The notes: generated from the sequence alone by a model not told the origin. Counted from the stretch's first letter, positions 18,416 to 27,861 are shown. The stretch is 64,000 nucleotides of DNA from Methylophilus sp. DW102 (GCF_037076555.1 NZ_AP029023.1:1364001-1428000); one strand, 5' to 3'. Made by a program: numbers and translations.

Positions 18416-18436
18416 AATTGCAACAATGTTGCAATT
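18416..18436. promoter_or_regulatory. Putative operator B of ZIP operon
   Basis: AATTGCAAC-AAT-GTTGCAATT, a perfect 9-bp-arm palindrome with a 3-nt spacer. It shares GCAACAATGTTGCA exactly with the palindrome before the AstE-like gene. Placed about 50 bp upstream of the ZIP start, where the promoter is expected. Confidence 0.55.
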
Positions 18437-18444
18437 TTGTGTGT

Positions 18445-18479
18445 AAAAAAAGCAGGCATCCCATTCATAGGCGCCTGCT
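18445..18479 (-). terminator. Intrinsic terminator after the GcvT-like gene
   Basis: AGCAGGC (18451-18457) pairs with GCCTGCT (18473-18479); on the minus strand the hairpin is followed by seven T. It insulates the amine cluster from the ZIP promoter. Confidence 0.75.
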
Positions 18480-18565
18480 ACTTACGCAATACGTATTTTT
18501 ACGATCTCATCATCGTTAGATGCGCATGCAACATCGACAGCCTGATATCGCACGCGCTATCGTCA

Positions 18566-19675
18566 TCAAGCGTGCGTCCTTAGTCTCATAGGATCATAAA
18601 AGGGGGTAGGGGCCACATAGGCTGACACTCTTTGATGGCTGCACACCACTTCTACTGCCGTTCCAATCGCTGTGTATTCTGGCTTTAAATGCACCATGGC
18701 TAAAGACTGCATTAAATAATTGCTAAAGGAGGCACTGGTGACGACACCGATCTCTACCCCATCTTTGACTATTTTTGCGCCAGCCTCAACACTCGTGGGT
18801 GATTTGCAGATTAAACCAGCTTGTTTCACCCGCTCTTTGCCTTTAGACGCCAATACAGCCGCTTTGCCGATGTAGTCTCCCTTTTTATCAAGGTCCACGC
18901 CCCAGCCCATATTGATTTCCCATGGTGTGGTATCACCTTCAGGCATTTCGAATGGAAAAAACAAGAGCGCTGCTTCAATGCGCGTTAACTCTAGCGAGTT
19001 CCAGGAGGCTGGGATCGCGCCCAAAGGCTTGCCAACCTCTAAAATCTTATCCCATAGCTCAATGGCATCTTGCCCTTTACAATAGACTTCGTATCCACGC
19101 TCTCCTGAATAACCACCGCGGGCAATGACAACATTTTTACCAAATAGACTGGTGGGCTTGTGCTTAAAATAATCCAAGCTTGCCAGGTCAAAATCGATGA
19201 CATGCGGTGCTAATATCGCTAAGGACTGAGGGCCTTGTAAAGATAAAATATGCGCATCAAGATCGGGCGCGATGGTCACGTCTTTGCCAGCCGCAAGCAT
19301 TTTTAAGTTTTCCGGTGTTTTGCCTGAGCCGTGGGAGAGTCGAAAGCTGTTTGTATTGTCTCTGATAATCATGATGTCATCACAAATTGCACCGGATTCA
19401 TCCGTTTCTGCAGCCAGGACACTGTGGCCGGGTTCGAGTTTGGTGATGTCCTTAGCCACCAGCCTATCAAGGACCTTTTCTGCATCTGGGCCATCCACAT
19501 TGATGATGTTTAAGCCAGACACGTCGTATAAGCCGGCGCGACTCCTCACCGCGACAACTTCATCATTGACATCCGTGTGATAGCTCCAAGGAATAGGCAT
19601 CTCATTCCATGTGTCGCCATCTAAATTTGACCCTAATTCCCGGTGTCGAATATTGAGTATTGAGTTTCTGGACAT
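18566..19675 (-). CDS. dmmD: GcvT-like THF-dependent methyltransferase (DmmD-type)
   Basis: 369 residues, GcvT family: N-terminal domain with RSRAGLYDVSGLNIINVDGPDA, the folate-pocket region GYSGERGYEVYCKG (about 190-203), SLELTRIEAALLFF, and a C-terminal domain ending VAPTPFYDP. It is not the glycine-cleavage T protein, as no gcvH/gcvP are near. In Pseudomonas a GcvT-like subunit is part of the dimethylamine demethylase gene set (dmmDABC) and traps the formaldehyde as methylene-THF. I assign that role from the cluster; it is separated here from dmmABC by the permease and signalling genes. Good GGGAG ribosome site. Confidence 0.65.
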   Translation of the reverse strand: MSRNSILNIRHRELGSNLDGDTWNEMPIPWSYHTDVNDEVVAVRSRAGLYDVSGLNIINVDGPDAEKVLDRLVAKDITKLEPGHSVLAAETDESGAICDDIMIIRDNTNSFRLSHGSGKTPENLKMLAAGKDVTIAPDLDAHILSLQGPQSLAILAPHVIDFDLASLDYFKHKPTSLFGKNVVIARGGYSGERGYEVYCKGQDAIELWDKILEVGKPLGAIPASWNSLELTRIEAALLFFPFEMPEGDTTPWEINMGWGVDLDKKGDYIGKAAVLASKGKERVKQAGLICKSPTSVEAGAKIVKDGVEIGVVTSASFSNYLMQSLAMVHLKPEYTAIGTAVEVVCSHQRVSAYVAPTPFYDPMRLRTHA

Positions 19676-19821
19676 GATGACTTTTCTCCCATTAAATTGA
19701 TGATTCGGAATACTATAAAAATAAAGATTTGTTCAACACTCTCTTTAGGATGTACTACTTAAGAAGTAAAGTTGTCTTCAAGTGACACCTTCAAAAGTTG
19801 AGATCACCCAGAGCAAGGATT

Positions 19822-19855
19822 AAAAAAGGGTGAGCAATCAAACTTGCTCACCCTT
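19822..19855 (-). terminator. Intrinsic terminator of the APC permease gene
   Basis: A 12-bp perfect stem AAGGGTGAGCAA / TTGCTCACCCTT with a 6-nt loop; on the minus strand it runs into a TTTTTT tract. Confidence 0.85.
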
Positions 19856-19881
19856 GGTTGGGCCACGCATCCCAGTTTGAA

Positions 19882-21576
19882 CTAAATGCTATGCAGCCAG
19901 AAGACAATGAAGACGCCCACCAGCAACGCTATATAAGGGAGCACGCCAGCGCGGTTCATGACGCCATCCTTTGCATTGTCTAGTTGCATATCTTCTAGCA
20001 TGGCTGATGGAAATACACCTTTATCCTGGATGAAGTGTCGGTAAATAAAAACCGGCACAATCAAGGTTGCAAAAAACAGTCCAGCATTGAGGGTGCCTGC
20101 CCCCCAGACGTCAGCGCCTAATCCCATCAATCCCAAGTTAACAAAACCGAGCAAGCCGCCTAGAAGCAGTAGGATAGTAGGTGCTTTGTATGGACGGTCC
20201 CAGTTCGGTCTGTCCATGCGATGTATCCAGCCGGAATTCAGATTGAGGAAGTTAAAAATGATGTAACCAACATTGGATGCAGCCAATACAAACACATAGT
20301 CTGACATCAGCAATAACAGCAGGTTGAAACACAAATCTGTCCACATCGCTTTGGTAGGCGCGCCATGCTCATTGACTTGAGACAAGTATTTGGGCAGCCA
20401 GCCATCGACAGAGGCTTGATAAAGCGTACGAGAAGAACCGGCCATGGAGGTCATGATCGAGAGCAAAAGCGCCAAAACCAGCATAATCACCAATACTGTC
20501 ACAATCAGCTTGGAGCCGCCCAACATACTCGACAACACCCCGGCAACGCCCATGCCACTGTAAATGTCTGGTGCCAACATCCCATCGTATACTGCGCCAG
20601 TCGTTACGTTACCCGCGGCATCTGTCACCGCTGGCGTCACCAAATGGCCTAAGCCTAAATGCGCCTGAAAAGCGATGGGCACCAGTGTGTACACCGCAAT
20701 ACACAGCAAACCTGAGTAGAAAATGGCCTTAAAAGTATCTGTTTTAGGGTTCTTGAATTCTCGTGTGTAACAGACGGCGGTTTCAAAAGCATACGTTGAC
20801 CAGGCAGCAATAAACAAGCCAGCCGCCATTAATTTCCAGCCTTCAATATTCCAAATACCATCAATCACATTCCCGGCTGTGTCATAACTTAAAGGTGCCA
20901 AGGGAAAGAAATTCGCCATAGGCATGTCGCCGGTGAGAATAGGCACCAAGCCTATGAGCATGAGTGGAATTAAAGCGGTGACACCCAGGATCATGGTTGC
21001 TTTGGCAGAACGTAAAATACCACCGTGCTGTATCGAAAACACTGTCAGTAAAACGGCAGCCCCGAGAATAAAGGTTGCGTTAATTCTCAGGCTTAAGCCA
21101 GCTTTAATGGCACTCAAGTCCATGAGAGTAATTTGCCAGGTGTTGATGGCGGCATCAGGGGAAAATAAGGCACTTAAAATGTAGCCTGCAGCGAGTCCAG
21201 AGCCGATCGCCAATACTGGAGACCACGCGAACCAGTTACACCACACTGAGACTGGCGCGATAAACTTGCTGTATCTTACCCATGCAACCGCGCCATATAC
21301 CGAAGCACCGCCAGACTTATGTGGAAACAAGCCTGCAATTTCTGCATACGTAAATGCTTGAATAAAACCAAATGTGATAGAAATGGCCCATACCAACCAA
21401 GCTGGTTTGCCTACCGTTGCCGAAATGGCGCCCATAGAAAACAATACAAGCGCTGGCACGCCACTAGCAACCCAAAAGGCACCTTGCCAACCAATCTTGC
21501 GATGCAGCGTGTGCTTGCTTTCAGCACCACCTGCGAAGCCGACTTGAGATATATCAATCGAAGAATTTATACTCAC
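19882..21576 (-). CDS. APC superfamily permease, probable amine transporter
   Basis: 564 residues with about 12 membrane helices and APC-family features: helix I region GAFWVASGVPALVLFSMGAI, ITFGFIQAFTYAEIAGLFPHKSGGASVYGA with the helix III consensus E-x-x-x-x-P-x-x-G-G, and AAWSTYAFETAVCY in helix VI. The start codon is GTG with GGGAAGG upstream. Amino-acid/amine permeases with this topology co-occur with methylated-amine genes. Between dmmD and the regulators, it probably imports an amine of this pathway (TMA, TMAO or DMA). Substrate unproven; terminator follows. Confidence 0.75.
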   Translation of the reverse strand: MSINSSIDISQVGFAGGAESKHTLHRKIGWQGAFWVASGVPALVLFSMGAISATVGKPAWLVWAISITFGFIQAFTYAEIAGLFPHKSGGASVYGAVAWVRYSKFIAPVSVWCNWFAWSPVLAIGSGLAAGYILSALFSPDAAINTWQITLMDLSAIKAGLSLRINATFILGAAVLLTVFSIQHGGILRSAKATMILGVTALIPLMLIGLVPILTGDMPMANFFPLAPLSYDTAGNVIDGIWNIEGWKLMAAGLFIAAWSTYAFETAVCYTREFKNPKTDTFKAIFYSGLLCIAVYTLVPIAFQAHLGLGHLVTPAVTDAAGNVTTGAVYDGMLAPDIYSGMGVAGVLSSMLGGSKLIVTVLVIMLVLALLLSIMTSMAGSSRTLYQASVDGWLPKYLSQVNEHGAPTKAMWTDLCFNLLLLLMSDYVFVLAASNVGYIIFNFLNLNSGWIHRMDRPNWDRPYKAPTILLLLGGLLGFVNLGLMGLGADVWGAGTLNAGLFFATLIVPVFIYRHFIQDKGVFPSAMLEDMQLDNAKDGVMNRAGVLPYIALLVGVFIVFWLHSI

Positions 21577-21911
21577 CTTATTTTCCCTTCCCTAAAAGCC
21601 TTCTTTTTTTCACCTATCTACTGATTTCAAGAAAGGCTAATAAGAAGATCAACGTTCAATGACAATCAGATATCAACTGCACATGGGATCAACTCAATAC
21701 ATCCACAATGGAATCTATTTTGATGATTTGCAGCTGTTTACTAAATTCTCACTACGGATTACTCCTTAAGGGGTAGCTGGAGAAGATTTCAAAGGAGCGT
21801 TGGAGGGGGGAGGTGTTGATAGGCGCGTATGCGTGACCTTGCGCCTACGCACAATTTGAAAAGGCCTTTTTGCTGAGCGCTAAAAAGGCACGAGGTCTGA
21901 GCTAGTACACC
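21577..21911. other. Intergenic region between permease and response regulator
   Basis: 335 bp without a gene. The part next to the permease is AT-rich and should carry its promoter. The part next to the response-regulator stop holds two inverted repeats: TAGGCGC / GCGCCTA near 21819-21847 and GCCTTTTT / AAAAAGGC near 21864-21890, the latter a plausible terminator for the regulator pair. Confidence 0.5.
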
Positions 21912-22553
21912 TTATTTTTGATTGTGTGCCCAGACTGCGGCTTCTAAGCGGCTACTTAGTTTAAGTTTGCTCAGTAAATGTTTGATATGCACTTTCACGG
22001 TGGTGTCGCTAATGCCAAGTTTGCGGGCAATGGTTTTGTTATTGAGCCCGTCACTGAGACATTGCAATATTTCTCTTTCACGCTCAGTGAGCGAAGCCTG
22101 CTCATCTTTACGTTGAGGTTTGGGCTCTAAAAGGGCTGTTCTAAGCACTTCAGTGAGTGTGTCTTGAATAATCGTCATGCCATTAGCGACTTTTTTTAAG
22201 TTGGCACAGAGGTCTTCCGGCTCCATGTCTTTTAACAAGTAGCCATCAGCACCTGCGCGCAAGGCCTCTAATAAATCGTCTTCAGCATCTGACACCGTCA
22301 GCACCACATATTTGGCAGTGAGATCTAACGCTTTAAATTGGCGTAAGGTCTCTATGCCATTCATTCCTTTCATGTTGAGGTCTATCAACACAATGTCTGG
22401 TTTAAAGCCAATGGCAGTATCCAAACCCTCTTGCCCTGAGGCGGCCTCACCGATCACTTTGAATGCAGGGTCTGCATCTATGATTTGTCCTACCCCTTTG
22501 CGGAAGAGGGCGTGATCATCGATCAAGAACACTTTGTATTGGGTCTGCATCAT
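21912..22553 (-). CDS. LuxR/NarL-type response regulator
   Basis: 213 residues. Receiver domain with acidic pair IDDHALFRKG (11-20), phospho-acceptor D58 in VLIDLNMKG, conserved T/S (VVLTVSD) and K in LLKDMEP; C-terminal LuxR helix-turn-helix LTEREREILQCLSDGL ... NKTIARKLGISDTTVKVHI (about 152-195). It is 14 bp downstream of the sensor kinase and surely its partner. Its target is not known; by position, the methylated-amine genes. Confidence 0.9.
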   Translation of the reverse strand: MMQTQYKVFLIDDHALFRKGVGQIIDADPAFKVIGEAASGQEGLDTAIGFKPDIVLIDLNMKGMNGIETLRQFKALDLTAKYVVLTVSDAEDDLLEALRAGADGYLLKDMEPEDLCANLKKVANGMTIIQDTLTEVLRTALLEPKPQRKDEQASLTEREREILQCLSDGLNNKTIARKLGISDTTVKVHIKHLLSKLKLSSRLEAAVWAHNQK

Positions 22554-22567
22554 TTTTAAATGTCTTT

Positions 22568-24412
22568 CTATGATTGAGGCAACTGTGGCGTAAAAATCAA
22601 GCGCACTCGCGTGCCCCCTTGTTTGCGTCTGAGAACCGCAACATTTCCGCCCAGGCTTTCTGCCCGCTCTTGCATGATGCTCTGTCCATAATGGCCAGAC
22701 GCTTCAGTGGCGGTGTAGCCAATACCATCATCATCAACGATGATAATGATGGTTCCACTACTTTGAAAATTAAGTGAGATTTCAACTCTACTTGCGTTTG
22801 CATGGCGCACTACGTTGGAGAGTGCCTCACGCAATACATGTAAAATATGAAACTCTTCATTGACAGTCAAGCGACAGTTTATCAGACGATTATCCAGGGA
22901 AATGGATAGGTTGGAGCGCTGGCTAAATTCATCAATGGCAGTTTGAATTGCCGAATTCAATCCCCGCACATCCATATGTACGCGGAAGGTTGCCAATAAC
23001 TCGCGTAGCTCACGATAAGCCGTATTCAAGCCATCGCGCAATTCGTTGACAATGCCGCGAAATTCATTTGTCTCTAATTGGTTGTCGCTTGCACTTTGCA
23101 GTCGCGAAATTTGAATTTTCATGAAGGACAATGATTGCGCCAAAGAGTCGTGCAATTCACGGGCAATGGCCGCACGCTCTTCTAACAATGCCAGACGCCG
23201 ACCCTCTTGCTCCCGCCCTTGGAAACCCATCACCATAGAAAGTAAATGGGCCGTCAGTTCGATCAACTGCGTTTCTGTTTCATCAAACACATGCTCAAGA
23301 TCCGCCTCGACCTGTAACACGCCCAATGCCCCAGTGGGGGTGACGAAGCCGACCGCAATGCATTGAAATCCATTGTCATGTGACGAATTGTCATTGGTAC
23401 AGAATCTCACCAGATTCGTTGTGGTGAGATCTTCTAAAATGGCGTCACTGAGTTTTTCTGGTTTGTGATTGGAGAATAAAACGCGCTCTGTTGAAATGCC
23501 CAAGTCATTTTCTGTAAAAATGAGAGAAACATTTAAAATGTTTAAGGCCTTTTCCAGCGAGAATAAACTTTTGCGTAAGACCGTTTCGCTTAATAAAGTG
23601 TTGTTGATAGATTCTACAAATTCATGCAGAAAGTCTTGTGATCTAATTAATCGACGCAGGCGTTCACTGCTATTTTGATTGAACCATTCGTTTTCTGCTT
23701 TAAACCCTTCTAGTCTTGCCGAGGTTTCGTAAACCAGGCGTTCAATTTTGACAAACTCATCTTCATCCTGCTCGCGCTGTTCATTTTGTGCGTCTTGACC
23801 AGCAAAGCCGACTAGCGTATCCATTCGATCAACCAGCAGCTTCCTGGCTCTAAACGCGATGGTGATCAAGCAACTGATGGCTAAATAAATGCTGACCAGC
23901 TGCAGCAGTGAAATCACTGATTGCTTTGCCTCGACCTCTTGCAACAATAGCGCGACAAATTGCTCATAGCTTGAGATTAAAGTCTGAACCGTGAGTCGTT
24001 GCGATGTGATCTGCTCTTGTTGAAAATTAGTGTCACTGATTTTTTCTCTTGCTTCTCTAAGTTTCTGTAACAGTTGATTGACTTGAGTGGCATCATGGTT
24101 GTTAATCTGTGCCACCATCTTGCCGAGATCAAAGCGTAAATGGGGATCGGCCTTAAGGATTGCTTCGGTCAATTTCTCGGGCGCTTCTCCGATGGCGGTG
24201 TCAGAAAAATGTTGCCAGAAAATCTGCTCTTTGGTGATGTCTTGAATGACTTTTTGATTATTAGCAGTGTAGTCGAGCAAAAAAAGAGAGCCAGCCTGCA
24301 TGAGTATCAAGCTGGAAGTAATACAAAAAATTAATATGATAAGCTTTGCATACAATGTGTGTATTGTCAGATCTTTGATGCTTTTGATCAGGTTTGCAAA
24401 TTGAATGCTCAA
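22568..24412 (-). CDS. NarX-like sensor histidine kinase
   Basis: 614 residues. Membrane helices at about 22-46 and 165-187 flank a helical periplasmic region of about 115 residues; then a cytoplasmic linker, a GAF-like domain (about 265-390), a HisKA_3 dimerisation helix with H421 in AIARELHDSLAQSL, and an HATPase_c domain with VDDDGIGY and the G2 region GGTRVRLIF. Architecture is NarX-like but the periplasmic nitrate P-box is not evident, so it probably senses another ligand. The start is TTG (GGAG 7 bases before). Only 41 bp separate it from the divergent PAS gene. Confidence 0.85.
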   Translation of the reverse strand: MSIQFANLIKSIKDLTIHTLYAKLIILIFCITSSLILMQAGSLFLLDYTANNQKVIQDITKEQIFWQHFSDTAIGEAPEKLTEAILKADPHLRFDLGKMVAQINNHDATQVNQLLQKLREAREKISDTNFQQEQITSQRLTVQTLISSYEQFVALLLQEVEAKQSVISLLQLVSIYLAISCLITIAFRARKLLVDRMDTLVGFAGQDAQNEQREQDEDEFVKIERLVYETSARLEGFKAENEWFNQNSSERLRRLIRSQDFLHEFVESINNTLLSETVLRKSLFSLEKALNILNVSLIFTENDLGISTERVLFSNHKPEKLSDAILEDLTTTNLVRFCTNDNSSHDNGFQCIAVGFVTPTGALGVLQVEADLEHVFDETETQLIELTAHLLSMVMGFQGREQEGRRLALLEERAAIARELHDSLAQSLSFMKIQISRLQSASDNQLETNEFRGIVNELRDGLNTAYRELRELLATFRVHMDVRGLNSAIQTAIDEFSQRSNLSISLDNRLINCRLTVNEEFHILHVLREALSNVVRHANASRVEISLNFQSSGTIIIIVDDDGIGYTATEASGHYGQSIMQERAESLGGNVAVLRRKQGGTRVRLIFTPQLPQS

Positions 24413-24453
24413 GGATGACTCCGGAATTGAAATTTCCCGCGAAAGGCGCTTAG

Positions 24454-25833
24454 ATGAGTTTGTTTGTTTTTAGCACACTAATATTGAGTGTCATTTTTTT
24501 TATCGTCTTTAACGCATGGTGGGTATCTGGCGCCTCATTTAACACGCATTTATCTGCATTGATGATCGCTGCAACCACCGCATTGACTTCCTTGTTGTTG
24601 ATTGCAATCTACCCCATCTTTCGTAAACATTATACGCGTCATCCCAAGCCATCGATGGATCATAGCGTGACTTGGGCCAACGATGTGTCTAGCAATCTTT
24701 CTACGCCTGCCGCAGTCATTGATGGCTACATTGTTAAGTTTGCGAACAAAGCATTTCTGATGGAAATTGGCATGTTAAGCATGCAGGAGCAAGTGGTCGG
24801 GATGCCGCTGACCAATATTATTCATCCTGGCGACCATCAGCTGCTGGCTTCTCTATTTGCAAAGACAACGGCGACACAAGATAAAAAGAATCACTTACGC
24901 ATTCGTATGCTCTGCCTGGATGGCAGCATTTTACCGGCACACGTCTCCGTTTCACCCATACAAGAAGACAGTCGATCTGTGGTCAATTTACTCCAATTCT
25001 CTTCAAGCCTTTCACAAAAGATGGTGGAATCCAGTGAGCTTGAAAACTCAATACATGAGCAACTCATCAATCACATAGAACAAATTGTGTTTTATCTTAA
25101 AGTGAATCAAGAAATCATATACTTAAACCATTCTTGGGAATCAATGTTAGGTTACAAAGTACAAGAATGTCTCAATAAAACCTTACTTACTTTTGTGCAT
25201 CCAGAAGATAAAGCGTTGGCTGAGGCGAGAATTACTTCTCTGATTCAAGGAAAGCGCAATAAAACCGTTGTCGAGTTTCGTCTGATTGCCAGAAATGGCG
25301 ATTCTCATTGGGTGGAGTTGCGTGCGAAAAACACCACCGCATACAAAGGCGAACGATCCAGCATCATCGGCACCCTGACCGATATCAGCCAAATGAAGCT
25401 CACGGAGTCTACCAAAAGAAGCCATCGGCATCTGCTTAATGCGCTCATCAACAATACGCCTGGCATGATTTATCGTTGTAAAAATGATAAAAACTGGAGC
25501 TTTGAATTTGTCAGTGAAGGCGCGGTTGACATTACGGGTTACGAGCCGTATGAAATGATAGGCAACCCCAACTTTTCCTATGCCCAGATTATTCATCCTG
25601 AGGACCGCAATATCGCCTGGGATCATGTGCAAGAGAAAATCAGGCATCAACAAAAATTCCAATTACTTTATCGTATTTATACGCGTTCTGGCGCGGTTAA
25701 ATGGGTACTAGAGCAGGGTAAAGGGGTATTTTCAAGTGCTGGAGAGTTGTTAGCACTTGAAGGCTTCATTACCGACGTGGCTCAAGAGGATGGGTCGCAG
25801 GCCATACAGCGCTTACAAAAGTATTTCATGTGA
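24454..25833 (+). CDS. Membrane-anchored triple-PAS protein without output domain
   Basis: 459 residues. Two membrane helices (about 2-25 and 32-53) are followed by three PAS-like modules: about 70-180, 200-310 (NQEIIYLNHSWESMLGYK, FVHPEDKALAE, GTLTDISQMKL) and 320-450 (FEFVSEGAVDITGYEPYEM, IIHPEDRNIAWD, EGFITDV). The protein ends after the last PAS-PAC with no kinase, GGDEF or EAL domain. Such proteins may relay a signal by protein contact or be truncated receptors. It is divergent from the NarX-like kinase and converges on dmmC, inside the amine cluster. AAAGG precedes the ATG. Confidence 0.75.
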   Translation: MSLFVFSTLILSVIFFIVFNAWWVSGASFNTHLSALMIAATTALTSLLLIAIYPIFRKHYTRHPKPSMDHSVTWANDVSSNLSTPAAVIDGYIVKFANKAFLMEIGMLSMQEQVVGMPLTNIIHPGDHQLLASLFAKTTATQDKKNHLRIRMLCLDGSILPAHVSVSPIQEDSRSVVNLLQFSSSLSQKMVESSELENSIHEQLINHIEQIVFYLKVNQEIIYLNHSWESMLGYKVQECLNKTLLTFVHPEDKALAEARITSLIQGKRNKTVVEFRLIARNGDSHWVELRAKNTTAYKGERSSIIGTLTDISQMKLTESTKRSHRHLLNALINNTPGMIYRCKNDKNWSFEFVSEGAVDITGYEPYEMIGNPNFSYAQIIHPEDRNIAWDHVQEKIRHQQKFQLLYRIYTRSGAVKWVLEQGKGVFSSAGELLALEGFITDVAQEDGSQAIQRLQKYFM

Positions 25834-25858
25834 TTTTCAAGATAGAGGGTATCCAGCG

Positions 25859-26896
25859 TTATGGGTGCGTCCCTAACGCCACTTCTGCGCCATCATCTTT
25901 TTTAGACAGCCATTGCACCGTTAAATCTTTAAACTTGGTTAAGCCTTTGTACTCCACCAAATCCGGATGTAATGACTTCAGCACCCGATGAAAGCGTTTT
26001 GCCCAGCGTGCGGAAGTGCTTAACTCATTCATATTGATTAAATAGCAGCGGATACTGAACAGTATGGCATTGCTGCGTGGCAATCTGAATAGGCTTTGTA
26101 ACTCAACACGTAAATGTACCAGCTCGCCCACATTGTCGATGGTGACTTTATTGCGGTCGCCGCCCCACAAGGGATAGTTTTCTGGCGAAGTGTCTAGCCT
26201 TGGGTTAATCGTCATGGTCCAATTTAAACGCCGTACGGGTGCACCCAATTGCAAGGCCATGAGGAATTTTAAAGCGCGATCCATCACACCTAGTTTCGTC
26301 ACTTGCGGGACAGGGCCGTGCCACTCATGCCAGGCCATGCCCACATCAAAGGCCAGCGACCAATCTGCTTGGCTGGTGATAAAGCCAGCATCAGCATACA
26401 ACGTGCCGTTGCGTTGATCCAACAGCACAAAGTCACCTTGCACCTGTCTCCCCATATACTCCATTGGATCCATGTCAAACGAGGTGCTATCGCCAAAGGT
26501 AAACGTGTTTTTAATCCCAAGCGGTTTATTTTCCCAGGTCCACAATAGGCCGTCTTTTTTGAGCGAAAATAGGTCAGGATAGTCGTTCGATAAACTTTCC
26601 ATCGTCAGCTCTAGAAAGTCCCATTGCGCCTCCGCCATGTGTGGCAAGGCCTGGTACCGTCCCGCATCTAGCGCTAATGTTTTGGCTTTATCCTCGCATT
26701 CAGCGACGTAGTGCTCATCAATATCAAAAGCAAATTCAGTCACAGCGCCCACCGGCCCCTTGGTGTGGGGCTCAATATTCACTGAATACATGTAGGTGTC
26801 TTCTGCAAACGGAAATGGAAACCGTCTAATGGCTTCGGCTGAGTTTTGGTAGGTATAGTCATCGCGAAAGGTTTCTTTTTTAAAAGCTAAGCTCAT
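25859..26896 (-). CDS. dmmC: Heme-dependent oxidative N-demethylase (DUF3445), DMA demethylation
   Basis: 345 residues from the ATG at 26896 (AGGAAA upstream). The DUF3445/HODM-alpha family is recognised from YAECEDKA-type N-terminal region and WTMTINPRLDTSPENYPLWGGD, followed by HLRVELQSLFRLPRSNAILFSIRCYL. Characterised relatives oxidise dimethylamine to methylamine and formaldehyde with heme on a PAS-like fold; a candidate heme or active-site region is MAWHEWHGPVP. It is the last gene of tmm-dmmA-dmmB-dmmC. Subunit lettering differs between reports; I follow gene order dmmD-A-B-C. Confidence 0.85.
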   Translation of the reverse strand: MSLAFKKETFRDDYTYQNSAEAIRRFPFPFAEDTYMYSVNIEPHTKGPVGAVTEFAFDIDEHYVAECEDKAKTLALDAGRYQALPHMAEAQWDFLELTMESLSNDYPDLFSLKKDGLLWTWENKPLGIKNTFTFGDSTSFDMDPMEYMGRQVQGDFVLLDQRNGTLYADAGFITSQADWSLAFDVGMAWHEWHGPVPQVTKLGVMDRALKFLMALQLGAPVRRLNWTMTINPRLDTSPENYPLWGGDRNKVTIDNVGELVHLRVELQSLFRLPRSNAILFSIRCYLINMNELSTSARWAKRFHRVLKSLHPDLVEYKGLTKFKDLTVQWLSKKDDGAEVALGTHP

Positions 26897-26907
26897 AGCA
26901 TTTCCTG

Positions 26908-27861
26908 TTAAAGATTGATTTCTAAGGAGTGGCATTTTGCGCGCGAGACGCAAGGCATAATCTTTTTGCCAGCCGCCTTGTCTGCTTCTGATAAATAGTG
27001 ATCTTGATGCACCAGCACGCCATCAGTTCGGATGACTTCCAGCTCACAGCGGCCACATGCGCCGCCACGGCAAGAGTAGGGCGCATCCACCCCTGCCGCT
27101 TCAATGGCTTCCAACATGCTCATTTCTGCGGGGACATGAACTTCAATGTTAGATTTTGCCAATTTCACTTTGAATGGTTCACCTGAAGGCGGCGCTAAAA
27201 ACTGTTCGCTATGGATATGATTTTCTGGCCAACCCAGTGATCGCGCCGTTTCAATTAAAGCCACCACCATCGCATTCGGTCCACACACATAGACGTGGGT
27301 GCCCAGGGGTTGTTTGCTTAATAGCGCTTTGAGATCAATGCTGAGTCCTTCGCTTTCGACATACACACGGATTCTTTCATCGCATTTTTCTTTCAGGGTA
27401 GAGGTGAATGCCGCGTGATCCTGAGAGCGATAGGCGTAATGCAATTCGTAATTGGCTTTGGTCCTGATTAAATCTTCAATCTGCGACATGAATGGGGTGA
27501 TGCCAATGCCACCAGCGACGAGGAGATGTTTACGCGCTCTTTTATCCAGCGCGAATAAGTTGTTTGGATACGTGATTTCTAATTGAGAGCCAACCTTGAC
27601 CTCATGATGGAGGTAAGCCGAGCCACCGCGTGAGTGTTCTTGTAGACGCACGGCAATGTGATAAGTATCAGGCGCCTGCGGAGAGCCCATCAGTGAGTAA
27701 GGGTTGCGATGGAGTCGACCATTGATGTTCATCGCAACCACCACATGACTCCCCCCTGAAAATGGAGGCAAACTTGCGCCATCCTCCCTGATAAAGGAGA
27801 ACTGCTTAATCAGCGGAGTGATTTGCTGAATATTTGAAACAACAACTTTAAATGTACTCAA
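26908..27861 (-). CDS. dmmB: Dimethylamine monooxygenase reductase, FMN and 2Fe-2S
   Basis: 317 residues of the phthalate-dioxygenase-reductase type: FMN motif RNPYSL (52-57), NAD domain starting LLVAGGIGITPFMSQI, VYVCGPNAMV, and a C-terminal plant-type ferredoxin with SCRGGACGRCEL and a fourth cysteine in MPCVSRA. It passes electrons from NAD(P)H to the heme subunit. The start is TTG, overlapping the dmmA stop as TTGA; dmmC begins 11 bp after its stop. Confidence 0.9.
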   Translation of the reverse strand: MSTFKVVVSNIQQITPLIKQFSFIREDGASLPPFSGGSHVVVAMNINGRLHRNPYSLMGSPQAPDTYHIAVRLQEHSRGGSAYLHHEVKVGSQLEITYPNNLFALDKRARKHLLVAGGIGITPFMSQIEDLIRTKANYELHYAYRSQDHAAFTSTLKEKCDERIRVYVESEGLSIDLKALLSKQPLGTHVYVCGPNAMVVALIETARSLGWPENHIHSEQFLAPPSGEPFKVKLAKSNIEVHVPAEMSMLEAIEAAGVDAPYSCRGGACGRCELEVIRTDGVLVHQDHYLSEADKAAGKKIMPCVSRAKCHSLEINL

